DNA of 56,397 nt from Salinisphaera sp. (GTDB taxonomy: Bacteria > Pseudomonadota > Gammaproteobacteria > Nevskiales > Salinisphaeraceae). Below the pieces are notes generated by a model, which did not search any database, was not told the origin of the DNA, and saw nothing but the letters and a program-made list of their open reading frames with translations. The position numbers were made by a program, and so were the translations under genes. The stretch is from the NCBI RefSeq assembly GCF_002729955.1, contig NZ_PBYA01000005.1, positions 8,067 through 64,463 on the forward strand, written 5' to 3'. This document shows positions 26,783 to 35,978 of this stretch, piece after piece (within the stretch, counting starts at the first letter, position 1; the number at the start of each line of letters is the position of its first letter).

Positions 26783-28786
26783 ATGGCCACAAACACGCCT
26801 TCGGCCACCGAGAACAGCCTGGAAACGGAACAGGAAGCCAGCCGCCTGGGCGGCGCCTCCTACTGGACCGTCATGGCGCTGGGCACCCTCGGTCTGCTGC
26901 TGACCATCAATCAGACGTTCACGCTCGGCCTGTTCGGCTTTCAGCCCCTGGGCAATTCGTTTCTGTATTACCTGATCGGCCTGTTCCTCGCGGCGACCTT
27001 TCTTTATTTCCCCGCCTGGTCCGGCGCGAAGCAGCACGTCCCGTTCTACGACTGGATACTGGCTGGCGTCGCCTTGGTGCCGGCGATCTATCTCGGCTAC
27101 CACGGTCTCGAGATCATCCAGCAGGGCTGGGATTTCAGCGCACCGGTCGAGGCCACGGTCGCCTCCGGCGTCATGCTCGCCCTCATCCTGGAAGGCACAC
27201 GCCGTTGCGGCGGGCTGATTCTGGTGCTGGTCGCGCTGCTGTTCGGCTGCTATCCGTTGTTCGCCGATCATATGCCCGGCTTTCTCTGGGGCACCCAGTA
27301 CGGCTTCGGCGAAACGCTGCGCGCTCACGTCTTGGGCGTTGAGTCGGTCATCGGTATCCCGATGCAGGTCGTGGCCAACCTGATCATCGGTTTCGTGGTA
27401 TTCGGCGCAGCGCTTACCGTGACCGGCGGCGGCGACTTCTTCATGAACTTCGCCATGGCCCTGATGGGCCGCAGCCGGGGCGGCCCGGCCAAGGTGGCGG
27501 TGCTTTCCAGCGGCATCATGGGCAGCCTGTCGGGCAGCGTGATCTCGAATATCCTGACCACAGGGCCGATCACGATTCCGACCATGAAGAAGTCGGGCTA
27601 TCCAGCCCACTACGCCGGCGCCATCGAGGCCTGTGCTTCCACCGGTGGCACCCTCATGCCGCCGGTGATGGGCGCGGTGGCGTTCATCATGGCCTCGTTC
27701 CTGAACGTGCCCTATGCCGACGTCATGGTCGCGGCCTTCCTGCCGGCCCTGCTGTTCTATCTGGCCTTGCTGTTTCAGGTGGATGCCTATGCCGCCCGCC
27801 GCGGGCTGATCGGCATGCCCGAATCCGAAATCCCGCGCGTGGCGGATACCCTCAAACAGGGCTGGCCCTATCTGTTCAGTCTCGGCATGCTCATCTACAT
27901 GCTGCTGGTCATGCGCCTGGACGCCTATGCGCCCTACTACGCAACCGTGATCCTGCTGGTCATCGCAGTATTCAAACCCAGCTACCGACTGAACTGGTCG
28001 CGCCTGCAGTATCTGATTCTCACCCTCACCAGCAGCGTGGCCAGTCTTGTGGCTATCCTCGCCGGCATCGGCCTGGTCGTGGGCGGCCTGTCGTATACCG
28101 GCGTGGCCGGCGCCTTTTCGCGCGAACTGCTGCTCTATGCCGACGGCAGTATCCCGCTGATGCTCGGCGCGGGAGCGATCACCAGCTTCGTGCTCGGCAT
28201 GGGCATGACCGTCAGCGCCTGCTATATCTTCCTGTCGATCCTGCTGGCGCCCGCGTTGGTGGACGCCGGGCTTAACCCGCTCGCCAGCCATCTGTTCATC
28301 CTCTACTGGGGCATGCTGTCGTACATCACGCCGCCGGTCGCACTCGCCGCGATCACCGCCTCCGGCGTGGCCGGATCGAATGCCGGGCGTACCGGTGTCT
28401 ATGCCATGCGCCTGGGCAGCATTCTGTTCGTGCTGCCGTTTCTGTTCGTGACCAATCCGGCGCTGATCCTGCAGGGCGATTTGTTCCACATCCTGTTGTC
28501 GACCGTCACCGCGGTGGCCGCGATCTGGCTGGTGGCAGCGGCGCTCGAGGGTTATCTCTACAAGGTCGGCGCGATCAATCTGGTCATGCGTTTCATCGTG
28601 CTCGTGGCCGGCGCCGCCCTGATCTATCCGGAACGGCTCTCGGACGCGGTCGGCGTGACGATCGTGATCGGCATCTATGTCGCGGACGCGCTGCTCGGCG
28701 GCCGGCTGGGTTCGAAGGACGCCCAGCGACTGGCCCGTGCCAAGCAGGCAGAACAGGCCGAGCAGCAGGCCAAAGCTTCTTCTTAA
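26783..28786 (+). CDS. TRAP transporter fused permease (4TM/12TM)
   Basis: The 667-residue inner-membrane protein joins the small and large TRAP permease parts in one chain, as TAXI systems usually do. Motifs include GGPAKVAVLSSGIMGSLSGS, TGPITIPTMKKSGYP and ASTGGTLMPPVMGAVAFIMA of the large-subunit core and a long C-terminal extension of several helices. Uptake is driven by an ion gradient. AGAGGTCGTC precedes the ATG. It follows the receptor gene and precedes the CoA-transferase pair by 13 bp. Confidence 0.93.
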   Translation: MATNTPSATENSLETEQEASRLGGASYWTVMALGTLGLLLTINQTFTLGLFGFQPLGNSFLYYLIGLFLAATFLYFPAWSGAKQHVPFYDWILAGVALVPAIYLGYHGLEIIQQGWDFSAPVEATVASGVMLALILEGTRRCGGLILVLVALLFGCYPLFADHMPGFLWGTQYGFGETLRAHVLGVESVIGIPMQVVANLIIGFVVFGAALTVTGGGDFFMNFAMALMGRSRGGPAKVAVLSSGIMGSLSGSVISNILTTGPITIPTMKKSGYPAHYAGAIEACASTGGTLMPPVMGAVAFIMASFLNVPYADVMVAAFLPALLFYLALLFQVDAYAARRGLIGMPESEIPRVADTLKQGWPYLFSLGMLIYMLLVMRLDAYAPYYATVILLVIAVFKPSYRLNWSRLQYLILTLTSSVASLVAILAGIGLVVGGLSYTGVAGAFSRELLLYADGSIPLMLGAGAITSFVLGMGMTVSACYIFLSILLAPALVDAGLNPLASHLFILYWGMLSYITPPVALAAITASGVAGSNAGRTGVYAMRLGSILFVLPFLFVTNPALILQGDLFHILLSTVTAVAAIWLVAAALEGYLYKVGAINLVMRFIVLVAGAALIYPERLSDAVGVTIVIGIYVADALLGGRLGSKDAQRLARAKQAEQAEQQAKASS

Positions 28787-28799
28787 AAGGTAGGAAACC

Positions 28800-29471
28800 A
28801 TGATAGACAAGCGAGTCGCGTCCCTGCGCGAAGCGATCGCCGGCATCAAGAGCGGCGCGGCCGTCATGATCGGCGGCTTCGGCAGCTCGGGCATTCCCTT
28901 CGAACTGATCGAGGCCCTGCGCCTGCACGGCGCGGACGATCTCACGGTGATCTCCAACAACGCCGGTTCCCATGAAATCGGTATCGCCACGCTGCTGCGC
29001 GATCGCCTGGTCCGCAAGGTGGTGTGCACCTACCCGCGTTCCCAGGGTTCGGTCTGGTTCGAAAAACTCTACGAAGAAGGCGCGATCGAACTCGAACTGA
29101 TGCCCCAGGGCACGTTCGCCGAACGCATGCGCGCCGCGGGCGCCGGCCTGGGCGGCTTTTTTACCCCCACCGGCTACGGCACCAAGCTCGCCGAGGGCAA
29201 GGAAACCCGCGAGATCGACGGCGTCGGCTACGTGCTGGAGCCGCCGCTCAAGGCCGACGTGGCGCTGATCAAGGCGCACAAGGGCGACAAGTGGGGCAAC
29301 CTCGCCTACAACACGGCCGGCCGCAACTTCAATCCGGTGATGGCGATGGCCGCGGACATGACCATCGCCGAAGTCGAACATATCGTCGAACTCGGCGAAC
29401 TGGATCCGGAAAGCGTGGCAACGCCCGGCATCTTCGTCGATCGCGTCGTCGCACAGGAAGGTATCGTATGA
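28800..29471 (+). CDS. 3-oxoacid CoA-transferase subunit A
   Basis: This is the alpha subunit of a family I CoA-transferase that moves CoA from succinyl-CoA (or another donor) to a 3-oxoacid such as acetoacetate or 3-oxoadipate. The 223 residues show the CoA-binding loop GGFGSSGIPFELIEAL and the TPTGYGTKLAEGKE segment. AGGAAACC precedes the ATG. Its stop overlaps the subunit B start. The exact acid cannot be told from sequence. Confidence 0.92.
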   Translation: MIDKRVASLREAIAGIKSGAAVMIGGFGSSGIPFELIEALRLHGADDLTVISNNAGSHEIGIATLLRDRLVRKVVCTYPRSQGSVWFEKLYEEGAIELELMPQGTFAERMRAAGAGLGGFFTPTGYGTKLAEGKETREIDGVGYVLEPPLKADVALIKAHKGDKWGNLAYNTAGRNFNPVMAMAADMTIAEVEHIVELGELDPESVATPGIFVDRVVAQEGIV

Positions 29472-30109
29472 CCCGTCTCGAACCCCCACAGATGGCCGAG
29501 CGTCTTGCCCAGGACATCCCCGATGGCAGCTATGTGAACCTCGGTATCGGCATGCCGGTCATGGTCGCCAACTATGTCCCCGAAGGTCGCGAGGTGATCT
29601 ATCACAGCGAGAACGGCATCCTCGGCGTCGGCCCGACCCCTGAACCCGGCACCGAAGATCCCGACCTGATCAACGCTGCCAAGCAGTACGTCACCCTGAT
29701 CAAGGGCGGCTGCTATTTCGATACCGCCGACTCCTTCGCAATGATGCGCGGCGGCCATCTGGATATCGCCGTGCTGGGCGGCTTCCAGGTATCGGCCGAC
29801 GGCAATCTCGCCAACTGGGCGACCGACAACGAGAAGTATCCGCCGGCCGTAGGCGGCGCGATGGATCTGTCGGTGGGCGCCAAAACGGTGTATGTGCTCA
29901 TGCGCCATACCACCAAGGCCGGTGAGCCCAAGATTCTCGACGCCTGTACCTATCCGCTGACCGGCACCGGCGTCGTGAGCCGGATCTATACCGATCTGGC
30001 GGTGCTCGAGATCACCGACGAAGGCCCGCGCGTGGTCGAGCTGTTTGGCGACAACAGCTTCGAGGACGTTCAGGCGGTCACCGGTACGCGTTTGCTGCCG
30101 CCGGCGTGA
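29468..30109 (+). CDS. 3-oxoacid CoA-transferase subunit B
   Basis: This beta subunit carries the catalytic glutamate E48 in the motif SENGILG, with the NLGIGMP loop before it and GGHLDIAVLGGFQV after it. The 213-residue length is normal. The four-base ATGA overlap with subunit A couples the two. With the TRAP genes just upstream, the pair probably activates the imported acid to its CoA ester, which the nearby thiolase and SDR could then process. Confidence 0.93.
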   Translation: MTRLEPPQMAERLAQDIPDGSYVNLGIGMPVMVANYVPEGREVIYHSENGILGVGPTPEPGTEDPDLINAAKQYVTLIKGGCYFDTADSFAMMRGGHLDIAVLGGFQVSADGNLANWATDNEKYPPAVGGAMDLSVGAKTVYVLMRHTTKAGEPKILDACTYPLTGTGVVSRIYTDLAVLEITDEGPRVVELFGDNSFEDVQAVTGTRLLPPA

Positions 30110-30164
30110 ACGCCATCGACCGGCAGCGCCCGGCGCGTGTGTCGTGCCCGCACACGGTTCGTCC

Positions 30165-31484
30165 ATGACGAACGCGCGCATTGACGATGTCCGCAGCGGG
30201 CTGGTCTATCTGACCCTGATTGCCGGCGTGCTGGGGCTGCCGTGGCTGGCCTGGTTCGTCGGCGCGCCGGCGGTGATCATCGCTGTCGTACTGGCCTGGC
30301 CGGGACTCAACCGCATACCGCGGGTGATCGTGTCCGCCGTTTTGCTGACGCTTGCGGTTGCGCTGATCGTGGATCCGGCGTTGCTGACCGCCGGGCTGAT
30401 GACGATCACGCGCCTGGCCGCGCTCGTGGTGGCCGTCATGCTGTTATCGCATGCGCTGGGGCGTTCGCGCCATTTGTCGGTCATCTCCGAGCATCTGTTT
30501 GCCGGACGTGCCCTGACCCGCTATCTGAGCATCACCTTCGGCACGCTGTTTCTGGCCATGCCCTTGAACTTCGGCTCGGTGAGTGTGGTATCGACGCTGA
30601 TCGGGCGCGAAATCGAAGGCCACGGCGACTCCAGCGGCGCCCGCAATGCCGCTCGGGCGGTGCTCCGGGGTTTTGGCTCGGCCTCGGTCTGTTCGCCGCT
30701 GTCGATCGCCGTGGTGCTTACGCTCACGCTGGTGCCCGGACTGCACGGGTGGCAGCTGTTGAGCCTGACCTTTCCCCTGGCCGCGGGCTATCTGCTCACG
30801 GGCACCTTGTTCCGCGAGCCGGAAGCAGCGCCGCTCGAGGGCGATGCGCGTGCACGCCCGCCGCGGGTTCTGCCGTCATGGCTGTTCTTCGGTGGCTGTA
30901 TCGGGCTGATCTGTGTGTGCACGTTCGTATCGCGGGCCGCCTTCGGGCTGGCCTATGCACAGGCGGTCACCTGCAGCTGTTTGCTGGTGGTGGCAATCGG
31001 CCTGATCGCCAGCCCTGGCGAACGGCGCCTGCCGCGCATGGACGGGATCAGCAACGAACTGGCCATCATCTGCGGATCGGCATTTCTCGGGGCCACGCTG
31101 AGCGCCTTCGTTGCCGCCGGGCTGGATACGGATTTTGCCCTGCCGGCCTGGGCTTTTCCGGCCACCGCCTTCGGCCTGCCCTGGGTGCTGTTCGCCGGGG
31201 GGCTGATCGGCATGAATCCGCTCATTCTGGTCACCCTCGCGGGCGGGCTGTCGAGCCGGCTCTGGCCAGAAGCCGCCGGGCTGGGTCTGGCCATTGCCAT
31301 GGTCGCCGGCTGGGGGCTGACCATCGCCGGCACGCCCTATTCCGCCAACGCCCTGCTCGTGCAGCGCCTGACCGGCTACGACAACTGGCGGGCCACGGTC
31401 GGCTGGAGTCTCAAGCTTTCGCTGCTGGCACTGGCCGTGGCATCGAGCCTGGCCGCGACCACCACGATCGTGCTCATGGACTGA
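30165..31484 (+). CDS. Unknown polytopic membrane protein, possible carboxylate permease
   Basis: I do not recognise the family. The 439 residues hold about 11-12 hydrophobic helices and two similar half-repeats, each with a small-residue loop near its middle (MPLNFGSVSVVSTLIG in the first, TIAGTPYSANALLVQRL in the second). This is a layout seen in ion-transporter superfamily permeases. The ATG at 30165 lies 55 bp after the CoA-transferase and has no strong ribosome site; the frame extends upstream to 30045. Being downstream of the TRAP/CoA-transferase genes it may move a related acid, but this is a guess. Confidence 0.65.
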   Translation: MTNARIDDVRSGLVYLTLIAGVLGLPWLAWFVGAPAVIIAVVLAWPGLNRIPRVIVSAVLLTLAVALIVDPALLTAGLMTITRLAALVVAVMLLSHALGRSRHLSVISEHLFAGRALTRYLSITFGTLFLAMPLNFGSVSVVSTLIGREIEGHGDSSGARNAARAVLRGFGSASVCSPLSIAVVLTLTLVPGLHGWQLLSLTFPLAAGYLLTGTLFREPEAAPLEGDARARPPRVLPSWLFFGGCIGLICVCTFVSRAAFGLAYAQAVTCSCLLVVAIGLIASPGERRLPRMDGISNELAIICGSAFLGATLSAFVAAGLDTDFALPAWAFPATAFGLPWVLFAGGLIGMNPLILVTLAGGLSSRLWPEAAGLGLAIAMVAGWGLTIAGTPYSANALLVQRLTGYDNWRATVGWSLKLSLLALAVASSLAATTTIVLMD

Positions 31485-31500
31485 GGCAGGCCAGTGATAG

Positions 31501-32499
<999 letters not shown>

Positions 32500-32753
32500 G
32501 GAAGCTCTGCACACCCTGTCACGGTCGCGCCGGCGTGCTTTGCGCGTGGCTGGCGAGCAAAGGTGCGCGTAGCGTGCATTGACGACGACCAGGCGCGCGC
32601 AAAGCCCCGGCCCGCAAGGGGTTCGGCCTGAAATGCGCCGCGACTGCGTGGCCGAGCTTGACCTGCCAATAAGGCAGGCGCTGCGCTCGAACGCCTTGTC
32701 ACAACGCATTTGAGGACTCGAACGCGACCCGCGAGAGGTTATGCAGCGCTTGC
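32500..32753. mobile_element. MITE-like element with CTAG target duplication
   Basis: The two ends are imperfect inverted repeats of about 30 bp. The left end begins GGAAGCTCTGCACACCCTGT and the right end, reverse-complemented, begins GCAAGCGCTGCATAACCTCT; about three quarters of the positions agree and both end in GTCGCG. Identical CTAG tetranucleotides flank it at 32496-32499 and 32754-32757, like the 4-bp YTAR duplications of IS5-family elements. There is no transposase frame inside. It fills exactly the space between pip and the LOV-GGDEF gene, whose TAG stops both come from the CTAG copies. A related end lies at 46185. Confidence 0.75.
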
Positions 32754-33740
32754 CTAGCTGGCGCTATCGCGTCCCGACGCGGCCCGCCGGAACCGGGGCG
32801 CCATAGGCGCTTCGCAGGCGCGATCGCGGCCGGCTCGCTTTGCCGCATACAGTGCGTCATCCGCCTGGGCGACGATGGCCTGTGCATTCGGTACTTCGCG
32901 TGGCATGACCACGCTGTAGCCCACGCTGATGGTCAAGGTACCGCGGGTCGTATCCGGGTTATCGAGATCAAGCTCGCGCACCCGTTGACACAGACGTTCG
33001 GCAAAATAATGGGCCGGTTCGCGCTCCATACCACAGGCCACGACCACGAACTCTTCACCACCGTAGCGCGCGAGAAAATCCGAACCGCGCTGAAAGCTTT
33101 CGGCCAGGGTCTGGGCCACCTGGATCAGCGCATCGTCCCCGGCCTGGTGGCCGAAGCGGTCGTTGAACGCCTTGAAATGGTCGATATCGATGAAGAAAAC
33201 CGCCAGCGTTTCGCCGGTCCGGGTGGAAATCTTCCAGAGGGACTCCATGCGATCGTCGAAATGGCGGCGGTTATAGACGCCGGTCAAAGCGTCGAGGGTC
33301 ACCAGTTCCTCCAGCGCTTTCTTGGCCGATTCCAGATCGCGATTGCGTGAGCGCAGCTGTTCGTCGAGAAGCATGCGCTGGGTCACGTCCTTCTGGAACC
33401 CGATGAAGTGGGTCACGGTGCCGCGCTCGTTATGAATGGGCGATACGCTCAGTTCGTTCCAGAACGGCGTGTCGTCCTTGCGGTAATTCATGATCACCTG
33501 GGAAAAGCCCTGGCCCTGGTCCAGCGCTGCGCGCATTTCCTCGCTGCGGGCCTGTTCGGTACGCCCGCGCTGCAGGAACCGGCAGTTCTGGCCCACGACC
33601 TCGTCGCAGCTGTACCCAGTCATGCGTTCGAACGCCGGATTGACGAAGATCAGTGGCAGATCTTCGGCCTGGGCATCCGCAATGGTGATGCCGTCACGCG
33701 AATCCAGCACGGCGTGCTGTAGAAGCTCAAGATCGATCAT
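32754..33740 (-). CDS. LOV-GGDEF blue-light-responsive diguanylate cyclase
   Basis: The enzyme makes cyclic di-GMP from two GTP, controlled by a flavin-binding LOV domain. Residues 1-125 are the LOV part with the photoactive cysteine C53 in GQNCRFLQ and the flavin-contact segment NYRKDDTPFWNELSVSPI. A short coiled coil (about 122-147) leads to the GGDEF domain with active site YGGEEF (226-231) and an intact inhibitory I-site RGSD (218-221). The frame is open to 33848, but the ATG at 33740 starts cleanly. The gene ends at the MITE edge. Confidence 0.94.
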   Translation of the reverse strand: MIDLELLQHAVLDSRDGITIADAQAEDLPLIFVNPAFERMTGYSCDEVVGQNCRFLQRGRTEQARSEEMRAALDQGQGFSQVIMNYRKDDTPFWNELSVSPIHNERGTVTHFIGFQKDVTQRMLLDEQLRSRNRDLESAKKALEELVTLDALTGVYNRRHFDDRMESLWKISTRTGETLAVFFIDIDHFKAFNDRFGHQAGDDALIQVAQTLAESFQRGSDFLARYGGEEFVVVACGMEREPAHYFAERLCQRVRELDLDNPDTTRGTLTISVGYSVVMPREVPNAQAIVAQADDALYAAKRAGRDRACEAPMAPRFRRAASGRDSAS

Positions 33741-34180
33741 CAGCCGTTTTCGTTCCACGGGATAATAAGGTAGTAGAGCAGTATTTACGCCACAATTGAA
33801 TAACGGACAATACGTACCGGCACGCGTTCGCCACAGTCCCAGCCGCACAACGATTCGGATCGCAAGCGATCGTCGCTACGTACTCGTGGGCAATCGATCC
33901 CAAACTATCACGAAACACGCAGCTTTCGTATCCGTTTTCGCACCCACCCGGGCGCTTGCACACACTGCGCGCCAAAGTCTGAGCGGGTGCCGGCGTAGAG
34001 CAACCGATGCAGCCCGTCCCACGTCACGGCGAGTGTCGCCCCTCCAGTGCCGCCACTCGCGTTCGGTTGCGGCTTCATTCAAGCAGCTATGCGCTAGAAT
34101 CTGTTGTTCTGACAACGCCGCGGGTCAGTTTCGCAATTCACTGCAGACACGCCCGCTCGAATCGAGTCGACAGGAACAAA
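33741..34180. other. 440-bp divergent intergenic region
   Basis: It separates the LOV-GGDEF gene from the esterase gene and must hold promoters for both. A TAGAAT at 34095-34100 could be the -10 of the esterase promoter, but no good -35 is spaced correctly. An imperfect inverted repeat GCGAGTG/CACTCGC lies at 34029-34060. No gene is seen. Confidence 0.45.
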
Positions 34181-35239
34181 ATGGGCAAACACAAACAAAA
34201 GACACGTCTCGCCGCGCGTATGGAAAGCGCGCTCGCCCGGGGCATTCTCAACCTGCCGGCCGGTCTGCTGCGCACCCTGGCCGGACGGCCGGTGGTACGC
34301 GACGGCCAGACCCTGGATGTACAGACCCAAATGCTGCTGCGATTGCAAACCGTACGCGGCAATGCCGCCCTAGGGGGACGTTCGGTCGAACGCGAACGTG
34401 CCCTTATGGACGCGCAGGCCCAACTGCTCGAACCCGGAACGTCGCGGCCGGTCTCGACCCGGGATATTCAGGTAGCGGGCGGCGATAGCCCCCGCCCCGC
34501 CCGGCTGTATCGTCCCGAGGGCTTGCAATCCGGTGGCGGCGCGCTGGTGTTCTATCACGGGGGTGGTTTCGTCATCGGCTCCCTGGATACGCACGACGGC
34601 GTATGCCGGGCCATCGCGGAACGCGCGCAATGTGTAGTAATCGCCATCGACTATCGCCTCGCGCCCGAGCATCCCGCACCGGCCGGAGTCGAAGACGGCG
34701 TGGCCGCGTTTCGCGATATCGCCGGCCGGGCCGCCGAATTCGGAATCGACCCTGATCGGCTGGCCGTCGGCGGTGACAGCGCGGGCGGCAATCTGTCGGC
34801 TGTGGTCTCGCAGCTGACGCGTGACGATACCCACTCGCCCTGTTTCCAGCTTCTGTTCTATCCGGCGGTGGATTTCGTCAACGAACGCGAATCCGTGCGC
34901 ATTTTTGCCAAGGGGTTTCTGCTCGAAAAAACGTCGATGGACTGGTTCCGCGAGCGCTATCTGTCGGGCGCGCTGGACAGTCAGGATACACGCGTGTCGC
35001 CGATGCTCGGCGATCTCACCGGTCTGGCCCCTGCCCTGGTGCTTACCGGCGGGTTCGATCCGCTACGCGATGAAGGTGAAGATTACGCCGACGCCCTGCA
35101 AGCCGCGGGCGCCGAGGCCAAAGCCGTACGTTACCCATCGATGATTCACGGCTTCGTGAACTTTGCGGGTGCGGTCGCAGGCGCTGACGCAGCGTTGACC
35201 GATGGCGCCCACGCGCTGCGCGAGGCGTTGCGCGTCTGA
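34181..35239 (+). CDS. Alpha/beta hydrolase-3 family esterase (hormone-sensitive lipase type)
   Basis: The 352-residue protein is an HSL-type carboxylesterase. It has the HGGGF oxyanion motif at 126-130, IDYRLAPEHP, the nucleophile motif GDSAGG with S200, an Asp in GGFDPLRDEG and the His in MIHGFVNF. A long N-terminal helical cap (residues 1-90) precedes the core, and there is no signal peptide, so it is probably cytosolic. The ATG at 34181 has AGGA eight bases before it; the open frame further upstream is not needed. Its natural ester substrate is unknown. Confidence 0.9.
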   Translation: MGKHKQKTRLAARMESALARGILNLPAGLLRTLAGRPVVRDGQTLDVQTQMLLRLQTVRGNAALGGRSVERERALMDAQAQLLEPGTSRPVSTRDIQVAGGDSPRPARLYRPEGLQSGGGALVFYHGGGFVIGSLDTHDGVCRAIAERAQCVVIAIDYRLAPEHPAPAGVEDGVAAFRDIAGRAAEFGIDPDRLAVGGDSAGGNLSAVVSQLTRDDTHSPCFQLLFYPAVDFVNERESVRIFAKGFLLEKTSMDWFRERYLSGALDSQDTRVSPMLGDLTGLAPALVLTGGFDPLRDEGEDYADALQAAGAEAKAVRYPSMIHGFVNFAGAVAGADAALTDGAHALREALRV

Positions 35240-35291
35240 GACGTCCGCGCGCACACCCCACGGCGTTCGTGGCCGTGGCCCCTATCGACAA

Positions 35292-35326
35292 GCCGGCACT
35301 ACGAGGCGACAACTCTTAGTGCCGGC
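35292..35326. repeat. Perfect 10-bp inverted repeat after the esterase gene
   Basis: GCCGGCACTA (35292-35301) and TAGTGCCGGC (35317-35326) are separated by 15 bp. There is no T run, so it may be a rho-dependent end, an mRNA stabiliser or a bidirectional hairpin between the two convergent genes. Confidence 0.55.
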
Positions 35327-35462
35327 CTTCGCGCGTAACGGCCGGCAATACATACCCCCGGGTCGCGTCTACCACCTGCCGCGAGCAAGCGCCGTGCGAA
35401 GCACGCCGATAAAACAACCGAACCACGGCCCGAGGCCTCGTCTAGGCTGTGACGATAGGATG

Positions 35463-35903
35463 TCAGTCGCGGGCGTCGTCACTTTCGATGGCCTGGCGCA
35501 GTTCGGCGCCGTCGAGCACGCCGTCGGAATTGGTATCCAGGGCATCGAAATACGGCGTCATCGCGGCCTGATATTCGGCCAGCGAAATAGCGCCGTCGTC
35601 GTCCCGATCAAGGGTGGCGAACTGGCGTTCAAGCGCCTTGCGCCGTTTGCGGCGCACGTCGGCGGGCAGCTCTTCACTCGCCGGCGCGGGCTGGCCGGCG
35701 GCGAATTCGTCGATGTCGAGAACGCCGTCCTCGTTCGCATCCAGGCGTTCGAAGGTCTTGCGCTGGCCGTCGATCGCCTCCTGACGGCTGATCGCGCCGT
35801 CGTCGTTGGCGTCGAGGGCGGATAGCGCATTCTGTGCCCAGGCGCCGGCAGATACGGCGGCCAGCACAAACATCGCGCACAGCGGCAATCTCGATCGATT
35901 CAT
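35463..35903 (-). CDS. Secreted EF-hand calcium-binding protein
   Basis: The 146-residue precursor has a signal peptide (residues 1-24, MNRSRL start, ending AGAWA) and four EF-hand loops: DANDDGAISRQE, DANEDGVLDIDE, DRDDDGAISLAE and DTNSDGVLDGAE. All four keep the Asp/Asn ligands and the final Glu, so four Ca ions may bind in the periplasm. The frame is open to 35954, but the ATG at 35903 opens the signal peptide. It lies 75 bp downstream of the PhoD-like gene on the same strand and may share its transcript. Confidence 0.88.
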   Translation of the reverse strand: MNRSRLPLCAMFVLAAVSAGAWAQNALSALDANDDGAISRQEAIDGQRKTFERLDANEDGVLDIDEFAAGQPAPASEELPADVRRKRRKALERQFATLDRDDDGAISLAEYQAAMTPYFDALDTNSDGVLDGAELRQAIESDDARD

Positions 35904-35978
35904 CTTATGTCGTCCCCGGTCAGGCATGGGCAGGCATGGACAGGCGTTCGGCAACAGCGCCGCTCCGAGGTTCAGTAT

